In this document: positions 7,097 through 16,072 of the stretch, in pieces
How positions within the stretch are numbered: the first letter of the stretch is position 1
Layout: each line of letters begins with the position of its first letter
NCBI GenBank assembly: GCA_964567595.1
Contig: CAZMNF010000011.1
Span: forward strand, 1 to 47,064
Direction of reading: 5' to 3'
Source: CAZMNF01 sp964567595
GTDB taxonomy: Bacteria > Bipolaricaulota > Bipolaricaulia > RBG-16-55-9
DNA: 47,064 nt
Position numbers and translations under genes: made by a program
The notes under the pieces: generated by a model
Seen by the model: only the letters and a program-made list of their open reading frames with translations
Databases searched by the model: none
Told to the model about the DNA's origin: nothing

Positions 7097-9310
7097 ATGG
7101 CTGAACCCAACACCATCGGACAAGCGACCGATCGGACCGGCGTCTTCGAGCGGCTGAAATCGCTCCGCCTCTTCCGTCATCGCGTCGGTCGGCTTCTACT
7201 TCCCCTCCTGCTGACGGCATTGGGGGTCGCCGCGCTGGTGTTGCTCGTCCAACTGGTCCGAGCCCTTCCGCTCGACCTCAGGACCTTCCCGGACGCGTGG
7301 AACCTCAACCTCCGCGTGTTCGTTAACGAAATCGAGAGCTGGATCCGTGACAACTGGAATTCGCACCCGCTATTTCTCTGGTTTCTGAACCCGCTCAGCT
7401 CCGCGCTGGGCACGATGTTCCGCGAAGTGGAAGCGTTCATGGTCGGGTTGCCGTGGCAAGCCATCGTGGTCGGGGCCTTCTTGCTCGGCCTCCGCGGCGG
7501 GTTGCACACCTCGATCATCGCGGCCATCAGCCTGCTCTACATGGGCGGCGTGGGGCTCTGGGAGGAGAGCATGTCCACCCTGTCGCTCATGGCCGTGTCG
7601 ATCCTGATCTGCCTGGTGATCGGGTTTCCGTTGGGCGTGCTCGCCTCGCAAAGCGATCGCGTCGCGAGCGGCATCCGCCCCGTCCTTGACGCTATGCAGA
7701 CGATGCCCGCTTTTGTCTATCTCATCCCCGTTATCCTCGTCTTCGGCACGGGCAACGTCGCTGGCGCCATCGCCACGATCATCTACGCCACACCGCCGAT
7801 CGTGCGCTTGACCAACCTGGCCATCCGACAGGTTCCGAGCGAGACCGTGGAAGCCGCGATCGCCTTCGGCTCCAAACCGGGCCAGATCCTGCGCAAGATC
7901 CAGATTCCCATGGCGCTGCCGTCGATCATGCTCGGCATCAACCAGACGATCATGATGGCGCTCGGCATCGTTATCATTGCCTCCCTGATCGGAGCCGGCG
8001 GCCTCGGGGAAGAGATCCTGATCGCGCTCCAACGATTGCAGATCGGTCGCGCGCTGGAAGCCGGCCTCGCTGTCGTGTTCATCGCCATCCTGCTGGACCG
8101 GCTGAGCTACGGCTTCAGCGAGGGCCGATCCGCTCGGCCCGCCGGCGGCCTCCGGGCGCGCGTCCAAGCGTTCCCAGCGCAACTCTCCGAGCAACACGCT
8201 GTCGTGCGGGCCCTGGAGACGGGCCTCACGGGGATCTTCGTCGCGGGACGATACCTGGCGCGAGGCCTCGCGACGGGCGTCTCGGTTGTCGTCGAAGCGG
8301 CCGCCCGCGGGCTGGGACGGTCCGAGTTGGCGCAAGGCGTCCGCGCGTTCTTTCACGATCGAGCGTTCGCGCTAACCGCGATCGCCGCCGTCGCCGGGTT
8401 GGGCTACGGCGCCCTCGAACTCGGCTGGCAAGCCTTCCCCGAGCGACTCAGCTTCAGCTTCCGCGAACCGGTGAACGCCGCGATCGATTGGATGCGCGTC
8501 AACCTCTATCAAATCGGGAACCTCCCGATCGGGACCGGCCCGTTCAACCGCTTCTTGATCCAGCGGGTCCTCGATCCGCTCCAAGGCTTTTTCACCGCCT
8601 GGCTGCCCTGGCCCGTGCTGATCGCGGGTGTCGCCGCGTTGGGACGGCTGGTCGGCGGCTGGCGACTCGCGCTGTTCTGCGGGCTCGCGGTCTTTTCGCT
8701 CGGCCTGCTGGGCATGTGGTCGGAGAGCATGACCACGCTCAGCCAGGTGATTGTGGCGGTCACTATCGCGGTTATCATTGCGCTCCCCCTCGGCATTCTG
8801 GCCGCACGCAACGACACTTGCGCCACGATCCTGCGTCCGATCCTGGATACGATGCAGACGATCCCGCCGTTCGTCTATCTCGTCCCCGTGATCATGCTGT
8901 TCGGCTCCGGTCCGGTGGCGGGCATCATGGCCTCGGTCATCTACGCCCTGCCGCCGGCCGCGCGGCTGACCAACATCGGCATCCGGCAGATCAAAAAAGA
9001 GATTATCGACGCGGGCCTGGCCTTCGGTTCGTCGAGCCGTCAACTGCTCACGAAGATCCAGTTGCCGCTGGCGTTGCCCTCCATTCTGCTCGGCGTCAAC
9101 CAGACGACGATGATGGTGCTGGCCATGGTCATCATCGCCGGCCTGATCGGTGGTGGCGGCCTCGGCTTCGAGGCGGTCACGGGCCTGGTCAACGCCGAGG
9201 TGGGTCGCGGCATCGAAGCCGGCTTGGCGATTGTGTTCATGGCGATGGTGCTCGATCGGCTCATCCAAGGGTGGGCCGAGAACCTGAAGCCCGGCAAGGC
9301 CCGCGAGTGA
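7097..9310 (+). CDS. fused double permease of a betaine/choline ABC importer (ProW-like)
   Basis: The 737-residue membrane protein contains two homologous ProW/OpuAB-type permease domains in one chain. The first core (about residues 159-350) has MQTMPAFVYLIPVILVFGTG and the ATPase-docking EAA loop starting near 252 (AIAFGSKPGQILRKIQIP). The second core (about 545-735) repeats MQTIPPFVYLVPVIMLFGSG and an EAA loop near 638 (GLAFGSSSRQLLTKIQLP). Each core is preceded by its own hydrophobic region, so the chain probably supplies the whole membrane dimer. A ProW subunit is usually about half this length. No good ribosome site precedes the ATG at 7097, so the start may be adjusted slightly. No ProV-type ATPase gene follows; the next gene is a dehydrogenase. 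Confidence 0.9.
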   Translation: MAEPNTIGQATDRTGVFERLKSLRLFRHRVGRLLLPLLLTALGVAALVLLVQLVRALPLDLRTFPDAWNLNLRVFVNEIESWIRDNWNSHPLFLWFLNPLSSALGTMFREVEAFMVGLPWQAIVVGAFLLGLRGGLHTSIIAAISLLYMGGVGLWEESMSTLSLMAVSILICLVIGFPLGVLASQSDRVASGIRPVLDAMQTMPAFVYLIPVILVFGTGNVAGAIATIIYATPPIVRLTNLAIRQVPSETVEAAIAFGSKPGQILRKIQIPMALPSIMLGINQTIMMALGIVIIASLIGAGGLGEEILIALQRLQIGRALEAGLAVVFIAILLDRLSYGFSEGRSARPAGGLRARVQAFPAQLSEQHAVVRALETGLTGIFVAGRYLARGLATGVSVVVEAAARGLGRSELAQGVRAFFHDRAFALTAIAAVAGLGYGALELGWQAFPERLSFSFREPVNAAIDWMRVNLYQIGNLPIGTGPFNRFLIQRVLDPLQGFFTAWLPWPVLIAGVAALGRLVGGWRLALFCGLAVFSLGLLGMWSESMTTLSQVIVAVTIAVIIALPLGILAARNDTCATILRPILDTMQTIPPFVYLVPVIMLFGSGPVAGIMASVIYALPPAARLTNIGIRQIKKEIIDAGLAFGSSSRQLLTKIQLPLALPSILLGVNQTTMMVLAMVIIAGLIGGGGLGFEAVTGLVNAEVGRGIEAGLAIVFMAMVLDRLIQGWAENLKPGKARE

Positions 9311-9344
9311 TTCACGAACGACGGAGTGAAAGGGAGGTCACGTG

Positions 9345-10823
9345 ATGACGCAACGGACACGCCACATGTATCTCGACGGCCAATGGACCGAGGCCAACGG
9401 TGGCCGCTGGCGCGAGATCATCGACCCCGCCACTGAAGACGTCATTGCCCACGTTCCCGAGGGGGACGAGGCCGACGCGGATCGGGTGATCCGCGTCGCG
9501 CGGCGTGCGTTCGAGGACGGCGCGTGGCGCCGGACGTCGGCTCGGGAGCGCTCGCGGGTCGTCTATGCCATCGGCGAGGCGATCGAGGCGGACAAAGACC
9601 ATCTGGCCGAGCTCGAATCGCTGGATACGGGCAAGACGGTCACCGAATCCATCGCCGACATGGAGGATATCGCAGGCTGTTTCCGGTACTTCGCTTCAGC
9701 GGTTGCCACCCAGAGCGGGACGGTCAACGAGCCGCCCGAGGGCGCGCTCAGCCTGGCGATCCATGAGCCCGTGGGCGTCTGCAGCCTCATCACGCCGTGG
9801 AACTATCCCCTATTGCAGACGGCCTGGAAGGTCGCGCCGGCGCTGGCCGCCGGCAACGCGATGGTGTTGAAGCCGAGCGAGATTACCCCACTGACCGCGA
9901 TCCGACTGGCCGAGCTGGTTGACGACGCTGGCGTGCCCAGCGGCGTCTTCAACGTCCTGCTCGGGCCGGGCGACCCCGTCGGCGAGACGATGGTCACGCA
10001 TGACGAGGTCGACATGGTCTCGTTCACGGGCGGGGAAGTCACCGGCCGGCGGATCATGAGCCGGGCGGCCGAGACGATCAAGCGGGTCGCGCTGGAGCTC
10101 GGCGGCAAGAACCCGAACATCGTCTTCGCGGACGCCGAGTTCGACACCGCGCTCGACTTCGCCCTCAACGCGGCCTACTTCCACGCGGGCCAAGTCTGCT
10201 CGGCCGGGAGTCGGCTGCTCGTGGAGGACGATCTCCACGATCGCTTCGTCGACGCGCTCGTCGACCGCGTCCGGAACATCCGGGTCGGCAACGGCTTCGA
10301 CGAGGACACCGAGATGGGCCCGGTCATCTCTGCCGAGCATCGATCGAAAGTCGAAGGGTATCTGGAGCTGGCTCGGAAAGAGGGGGCTGAGATTGTCTGC
10401 GGCGGGAAGCGCCCCGAAGGCGAGGCGTTCCAGCGGGGTTACTGGCTGGAACCGACCGTCATCACGGGCGTGACGCCGGAGATGCGGATCGCTCAGGAGG
10501 AGATCTTCGGCCCCGTCATCACCGTTGAAAAATTTTCCCATGAGGACGACGCCGTTCGGATGGCGAACAGCACCCCCTATGGCCTGGCCGGCGGCGTCTG
10601 GACCCAGGATTTCCCGAAGGGATACCGGGTTGCGCGCGGCCTGCGCATCGGGACGATCTGGATCAACGACTTCCACCCCTACTATCCCGAAGCGCCGTGG
10701 GGCGGGTTCAAGCGCAGCGGCGTCGGCCGCGAGCTCTCCGACGTCGGCTTGGAGGAATATACGGAATTGAAGAACGTCCACGCGAACCTCGACCCGCAGC
10801 CGCTGGACTGGTTCAAGGGCTGA
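9345..10823 (+). CDS. betB: betaine aldehyde dehydrogenase (ALDH family)
   Basis: This 492-residue cytosolic NAD(P)-dependent aldehyde dehydrogenase most resembles betaine aldehyde dehydrogenases, which oxidise betaine aldehyde to glycine betaine. Visible landmarks are ITPWNYPLLQTAWK with the oxyanion Asn153, the nucleotide-binding KPSEITPL, and the hinge FTGGEVTGRRIM. The general base is Glu251 (ALELGGKNPN) and the nucleophile Cys285 (HAGQVCSAGSRL). The end motif EIFGPVITVEKF is also present. The ATG at 9345 sits 7 nt after AGGGAGG (9331-9337); an in-frame GTG at 9342 is closer and less likely. It lies 34 nt after the betaine permease and 38 nt before an alcohol dehydrogenase, the arrangement expected for choline to glycine betaine conversion. 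Substrate assignment rests partly on this context. Confidence 0.87.
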   Translation: MTQRTRHMYLDGQWTEANGGRWREIIDPATEDVIAHVPEGDEADADRVIRVARRAFEDGAWRRTSARERSRVVYAIGEAIEADKDHLAELESLDTGKTVTESIADMEDIAGCFRYFASAVATQSGTVNEPPEGALSLAIHEPVGVCSLITPWNYPLLQTAWKVAPALAAGNAMVLKPSEITPLTAIRLAELVDDAGVPSGVFNVLLGPGDPVGETMVTHDEVDMVSFTGGEVTGRRIMSRAAETIKRVALELGGKNPNIVFADAEFDTALDFALNAAYFHAGQVCSAGSRLLVEDDLHDRFVDALVDRVRNIRVGNGFDEDTEMGPVISAEHRSKVEGYLELARKEGAEIVCGGKRPEGEAFQRGYWLEPTVITGVTPEMRIAQEEIFGPVITVEKFSHEDDAVRMANSTPYGLAGGVWTQDFPKGYRVARGLRIGTIWINDFHPYYPEAPWGGFKRSGVGRELSDVGLEEYTELKNVHANLDPQPLDWFKG

Positions 10824-10861
10824 ATAACTCGAACCTCAACATCGAAGGGGGAGGCAACCTG

Positions 10862-12037
<1,176 letters not shown>

Positions 12038-12116
12038 ACTCGCGGGCGCTCGAGCCCTGTGATCGTGTCAATCCTCGGAGCTTGGCATCGAGCGAGCGGA
12101 ACCTCGGAACAACCTG

Positions 12117-12761
12117 ATGATCCAGGCAATTGCCCAAGGACTGGCGTTGGGGGTCGCGGCGTCGCCGACGTGCCCGAGCAACGGCGAGGAGATCCGGCTG
12201 GGCGCGCAGCGCGGGTTTCGGCTCGCGCTGGCCGTCGGGCTCGGGGCCGTCACGGGCGACGCGCTCGTGCTCGTCGCCGTGCTGGCCGGGTTGGCGACGT
12301 TGATCCAGGCGTATCTGGGGTTGAGCGCCGTGCTCTGGGGCGTCGGCGCCGCCGTGTTGATCTACGTCGGCGTCGGCATCCTGCGGGACGCGCGCTGTCT
12401 AATGACGGACGAGTCTGAGGAGCCCACGGAGCCGGTGTCGGACGTCGGGCTGGGCCGCGGTTATTGGGCCGGCTTCGCCATCACGACGTTCAACCCGTTC
12501 AGCCTCGTCTGGTGGATCGGGCTGCTCGGGCCGTGGATGGAGGCCGGCGACCTTGCGAGCGTCGCCCCGTTCGCCGTAGCGGTTCTTGGGGGACAGTTGG
12601 CCTGGTTCACCTCGCTGGCCGGGCTGCTCCACGTCGGGCACCGCTGGCTCAACCGACGGCTCCAGTTCTGGGCTCTGCTGATTAGCGGCCTGGTCGTGAC
12701 GGGCTACGGGATCTACCTCGTCGGCGGCACGTTGGCCAAGCTGAACGCCAGCCTCGTGTAA
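12117..12761 (+). CDS. LysE/RhtB-family exporter
   Basis: The 214-residue integral membrane protein shows the five-to-six helix LysE/RhtB pattern: an N-terminal helix with GLALGVAASPTCP, then GFRLALAVGLGAVTGDALVLVA, and a central helix pair separated by an acidic hydrophilic loop near residues 97-113. FNPFSLVWWIGLLG corresponds to the family's NP-containing helix. Family members export amino acids or related small cations. The ATG at 12117 lies 79 nt after the alcohol dehydrogenase. The 15 bases around the start are identical to those around the alcohol dehydrogenase start. It is probably the last gene of the betaine block and could act as an efflux valve for accumulated solutes, which is inference. 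Confidence 0.8.
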   Translation: MIQAIAQGLALGVAASPTCPSNGEEIRLGAQRGFRLALAVGLGAVTGDALVLVAVLAGLATLIQAYLGLSAVLWGVGAAVLIYVGVGILRDARCLMTDESEEPTEPVSDVGLGRGYWAGFAITTFNPFSLVWWIGLLGPWMEAGDLASVAPFAVAVLGGQLAWFTSLAGLLHVGHRWLNRRLQFWALLISGLVVTGYGIYLVGGTLAKLNASLV

Positions 12762-12867
12762 CCCTTTCCTAATTGCAAAGATATCGATGGCAGCCCACTC
12801 CGTTAAGCCCTGTCAAGGGCGTCAAGGGCCCCTGTAGACGACAGAATGATCGCCTTGGGCTTCTTTA

Positions 12868-12876
12868 TGTTATGAT
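12868..12876 (+). promoter_or_regulatory. extended -10 promoter for the lipoprotein gene
   Basis: TGT-TATGAT (12868-12876) is a good extended -10 element; no convincing -35 lies at 17 nt. The predicted start near 12883 gives a leader of roughly 110 nt. The rest of the 230-nt gap (12762-12991) holds a small GCCCT-GTCA-AGGGC hairpin (12807-12820) that could end the LysE-type transcript, and a tandem 9-bp repeat GTCAAGGGC (12812-12829). Confidence 0.5.
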
Positions 12877-12991
12877 GGACGGTAGCGCAGTAGACACCGT
12901 TAGAAACCGATGTTGAGTCTGCCAGGGCGGGACCGGCATGAGGAATGAGGTTACGGGGTGGGCCCTGGCGCAAAAGCCAAGGAGGTTGGCA

Positions 12992-13453
12992 ATGGGCAGG
13001 CTTCTCCTACCCCGAGTGGGACTCGGACTCGTTGTGGTCGCCGCGCTCGGGCTGCTAGCCAGCGGCTGTCAATTCCAGGCGGAGACGCCGTCCGGCGATG
13101 TCGTCCAAGTTGACGTTTCCCCACAATCGCTGCAGCAGTTCTTCCGACGGTCGGACGAATTGAGCCAGGAGATGCTCACGGAGCTCCGAAGCTTGGGCAA
13201 TCATGGCTTGGCCCGAGTGATGGTCGAATTCCGCGGCGTGCTGTCGGAACTGCGCACGACAAGCGGCGCGATCAAGCTCGACAAGGCCAACACGCTCCAG
13301 CGCAAGCTTGCCGCCTTCGAGTATCAGTTGGGTCGCGATGTCACGACGCCCACGCTGGAACAGCGATACGAGCGCGTCCGGACGCTGCTGCGGCACTTGC
13401 AGAAGGAAATGCGACGTCTCCAGGCGATCCTTGAGCGCACTGGAGTTCGATAG
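12992..13453 (+). CDS. small lipoprotein of unknown function
   Basis: The 153-residue product has a clear type II signal peptide: a charged start (MGRLLLPR), a hydrophobic core, and a lipobox LLASGC with the lipidated cysteine at residue 26. The ATG at 12992 follows AAGGAGG (12979-12985) by six bases, which settles it over an upstream ATG at 12938. The mature part is mostly alpha-helical and charged, with heptad-like stretches (QSLQQFFRRSDELSQEMLTELR, split here by eye into two helices near 45-70, and a C-terminal helix near 120-150). It is probably a membrane-tethered helical bundle. I do not recognise a family. It converges on two secreted beta-helix genes with a terminator between, so a shared envelope role is possible but unproved. 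Confidence 0.75.
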   Translation: MGRLLLPRVGLGLVVVAALGLLASGCQFQAETPSGDVVQVDVSPQSLQQFFRRSDELSQEMLTELRSLGNHGLARVMVEFRGVLSELRTTSGAIKLDKANTLQRKLAAFEYQLGRDVTTPTLEQRYERVRTLLRHLQKEMRRLQAILERTGVR

Positions 13454-13487
13454 CAGTCCACCGAACGATGGCCGAGCACGAATGGCA

Positions 13488-13518
13488 CAGCCCCCTCGTC
13501 GCAGTGACGAGGGGGCTG
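13488..13518. terminator. 13-bp perfect inverted repeat between convergent genes
   Basis: CAGCCCCCTCGTC (13488-13500) pairs perfectly with GACGAGGGGGCTG (13506-13518) around the loop GCAGT. It lies 35 nt after the lipoprotein stop and 52 nt from the end of the convergent beta-helix gene, so it can serve both strands. No T-run follows on either side. Confidence 0.75.
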
Positions 13519-13569
13519 CCAACCTCCATGTTGCGTGGCTCTTTGGGGTCTGCGCGGCTGGTGCGCGCT

Positions 13570-16050
13570 TCAGCGTGCGCGAGCCCCGAGCGCCTTGATC
13601 CAGCGGGCGAGGCCCCCGCTCGTCCGCGGCCAGCGGGTCACGCCGAGGTAGCCGATCAGAGCAATGAGCAGGGATGCCAGGCCACCGGTGATCGGCGTCG
13701 CGTACGTGCCGAGATCCATCGGCGGCAACAGGTTCGTGGTGGACTCCGCATCGTTCTGCATGGTGCCCAGCCCAATGAGCTGACCGTCCAGCTTCGACAC
13801 GTCGATCGTGCCCGTGACGCGCTTCAGCCCAACGTCGACGCTCGCCCCGTCCAAAGGCGTCCAGCTGCCGTCCTCGAGGGTGAAGATCCGCAGCGCGTCG
13901 GGGTCCAATCCCGGCGGCTGGTCTTCCTCGCGGTAGTAGAGCGTCAGGTCCGCCTTGCCGGAGTTCGCGCCGTCCACGTTGATCGTGTAGAAGCCCAGCT
14001 CCTTGTCGAGCGGGGGCGTGTCTTCCGGAGGCTGCTGGTAGCGGGCTGCCAGGACGACGCCCTTGGTCAACAACGCTTGGCGCCCGTCTCGACCCAGGTT
14101 GAAAAATTCCAACTCCAGGCCGATTCGCTCGCCAGCGTCGTAGGCGATGCGATCGCTCTGCGGCGACTCCAGCACGAGCGAGGAGACCGAGTTGACGGCC
14201 AGCTTGTCCGGCTTGGCCGGTAGCCACGGCGTCACATCACTCATGGCGAGTCCCAGCACGGCGTTGCCGTTGCCCGCGAATGCGCCCGCAGGCCCGCTCG
14301 GGTCGCCCCAGAAGTTCCGGTGTGCGCTCACGCCGGAGCTCGCCTCCACTTTCAGCCCGAAGCGGAAGTTGCCCGTGACTCGGTTGGAGGCCACGTCGGC
14401 TTCGCGGACGTCGGCGAGCCGAAGGCCGCCACTGGCGTTGCCTTGGACAGTGTTGCCTTGGACGTCAAGCGCCTGGACGCCGTCCATGGCCAAGCCGACG
14501 TTCGGCTGATCCTGAACGGCGTTGCCCATGAGCACGAGCGTCTCCGTTCCGCTGGCCGCAACGCCGTCGGTTCCGTTCGCCGCCAGCGTGTTCCCGAGCA
14601 GCCGGAGCTGCTCGCCCCCTTCGATGGCCACCCCGGCCCGGCCGTTGGCCGTGACGTCGTTATTTTCCAAGAAGATGGCGGAGGCATCGGTCAGTCGCAC
14701 GCCCTCGGCTCCATTGTCGCGGATCCGATTGCCCTGGAGGGACGCATCGCGGGAGCCCGTGAGCGCGATCCCGACCGTGCCGTTGCCCGCCACCTCGTTG
14801 GCTTCGTAGGTGTTCGCGTCCCCTTGGCTGCGAACGCCGGCGTCCAGGTTGTCATGGACGGTGTTTTCGACGAAGCGGTTGCGGCGCGCGCCCTCCGACA
14901 GCGTCACGCCGACGCCGTCGGTACGGGCGATCTCGTTGCCCTGGAAGAGGTTGTCGCTTGGTGCGCCGGAGTCATTGCTGACAAAGACCACGCCGGATCC
15001 GCTCTCGACGATCTCGTTATCCACCACCCGGTTGCTGGCCACGTTGCCGGACAGGCGGACGCCGATGGCGCCCTGGCCCTGCGTGCCCTGAATGGCGTTG
15101 CCCTCCACGGTGTTGCCTTGCGCGCCATTCTTGAGCACCACGCCGACGGTGCGCTGGCTTTCCAGGGTGTTGTTCCGAACGGTGTTCTCGCTGGCGTCCA
15201 TCATGAGCACGCCCGCCTCGTTGGAGGCGATGTCGTTCTCGGCAACCTCGGTGCCGGACGTGCGCTGCAGCGCGATGCCCACGAGCGAGTTGTCGCGGAC
15301 GTCGTTGTTTTTCAAGACGAGTTGCTCGCTGCGTCGCGCCCAGAACCCGCCCAGCCCGTTGAACGCAACCGTGTTGCCTTCCAACGTCAGGTCGCGCGCG
15401 TCCTCCATGAGAAGGCCGAGGCCGCCGTTGCCGCGCGTTTCGCTGTTGCGGACTTGGACGTCCCAGGCCTCACGAAGGACGATTCCGTCGCTGCCCTGGT
15501 TGTAGACCGTGGAGTTGGCAATCTTGACGCCGTGAGTGGAGGTGACCTCGATGCCGTGATGGCCACCAGCCACCCGGACGTGCTGGAGCTCCACGCCGCG
15601 GGCATTGACCGTCACGGCCGTCTGTCCGCTCGCCGCTTCGACCGTGAGCCCCTCGATCCGGACGTTCGGCGCGTCGATCGACAGTCCGCCCACGAGCGCC
15701 GTCTGCGACGGATCACCCGTTGAAGTCAGCGTCAGCCCCTCGGTCGCCAGGGCCAGCTCGCCCACCTCGTAGCGGCCGGGCGCGAGCTTGACGGAGGCAA
15801 AGGGGGCCGGCTGCCCGTCGTCGAGGGCAGCCTGGATCGTCCGGAAGCGGTCGTCGCGATCGCTGTCCTCGCTGTCGGCGGCCGCGCTGTCCACGACGAG
15901 CGTTGTCGGCCCCGGCTCCGCGGAGCCGACAACTCCCGTCGCGATCACGAAAGCGAGGAGGGCGAGGGGGAGCCACCCGCGCCAGACGGCCAACCTCCTC
16001 GGTGTCTGTTTTGCGGTCTGCTGTTGGTTCAAGCGCGTGCGCTTGGCCAT
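13570..16050 (-). CDS. membrane-anchored right-handed beta-helix (NosD-like) protein
   Basis: The 826-residue protein has a basic N-terminus and a hydrophobic signal segment (about 23-44). A long parallel beta-helix follows, made of about 25 imperfect 22-24 residue coils of the type N-x-V-x-x-N-x-x-x-G-(IV) (PbH1/NosD repeats, about 60-580). It includes the family block NFWGDPSGPAGAFAG. A C-terminal domain (about 610-770) precedes one hydrophobic helix, TPITGGLASLLIALIGYLG, and a short basic tail, so the protein is probably anchored with the helix outside. No cysteine is seen. The ATG at 16050 follows GGGGGAGA; the frame is open to 16098 inside the previous gene. Helix proteins of this type bind or cleave polysaccharide or act in metal-site maturation; no catalytic residues can be assigned. 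Confidence 0.82.
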   Translation of the reverse strand: MAKRTRLNQQQTAKQTPRRLAVWRGWLPLALLAFVIATGVVGSAEPGPTTLVVDSAAADSEDSDRDDRFRTIQAALDDGQPAPFASVKLAPGRYEVGELALATEGLTLTSTGDPSQTALVGGLSIDAPNVRIEGLTVEAASGQTAVTVNARGVELQHVRVAGGHHGIEVTSTHGVKIANSTVYNQGSDGIVLREAWDVQVRNSETRGNGGLGLLMEDARDLTLEGNTVAFNGLGGFWARRSEQLVLKNNDVRDNSLVGIALQRTSGTEVAENDIASNEAGVLMMDASENTVRNNTLESQRTVGVVLKNGAQGNTVEGNAIQGTQGQGAIGVRLSGNVASNRVVDNEIVESGSGVVFVSNDSGAPSDNLFQGNEIARTDGVGVTLSEGARRNRFVENTVHDNLDAGVRSQGDANTYEANEVAGNGTVGIALTGSRDASLQGNRIRDNGAEGVRLTDASAIFLENNDVTANGRAGVAIEGGEQLRLLGNTLAANGTDGVAASGTETLVLMGNAVQDQPNVGLAMDGVQALDVQGNTVQGNASGGLRLADVREADVASNRVTGNFRFGLKVEASSGVSAHRNFWGDPSGPAGAFAGNGNAVLGLAMSDVTPWLPAKPDKLAVNSVSSLVLESPQSDRIAYDAGERIGLELEFFNLGRDGRQALLTKGVVLAARYQQPPEDTPPLDKELGFYTINVDGANSGKADLTLYYREEDQPPGLDPDALRIFTLEDGSWTPLDGASVDVGLKRVTGTIDVSKLDGQLIGLGTMQNDAESTTNLLPPMDLGTYATPITGGLASLLIALIGYLGVTRWPRTSGGLARWIKALGARAR

Positions 16051-16072
16051 GGGTTTCTCCCCCTCGCGGGCG

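Noticed and set aside
12812..12829. Tandem GTCAAGGGC repeat
   Set aside because: Only two copies of 9 bp in an intergenic region and no link to a recognisable site beyond a small hairpin.
14320..15723. A 467-codon frame on the plus strand opposite the first beta-helix gene
   Set aside because: The sense strand encodes a protein with signal peptide, regular helix repeats and a ribosome site. The antisense product is a by-product of codon use in repeated coils.
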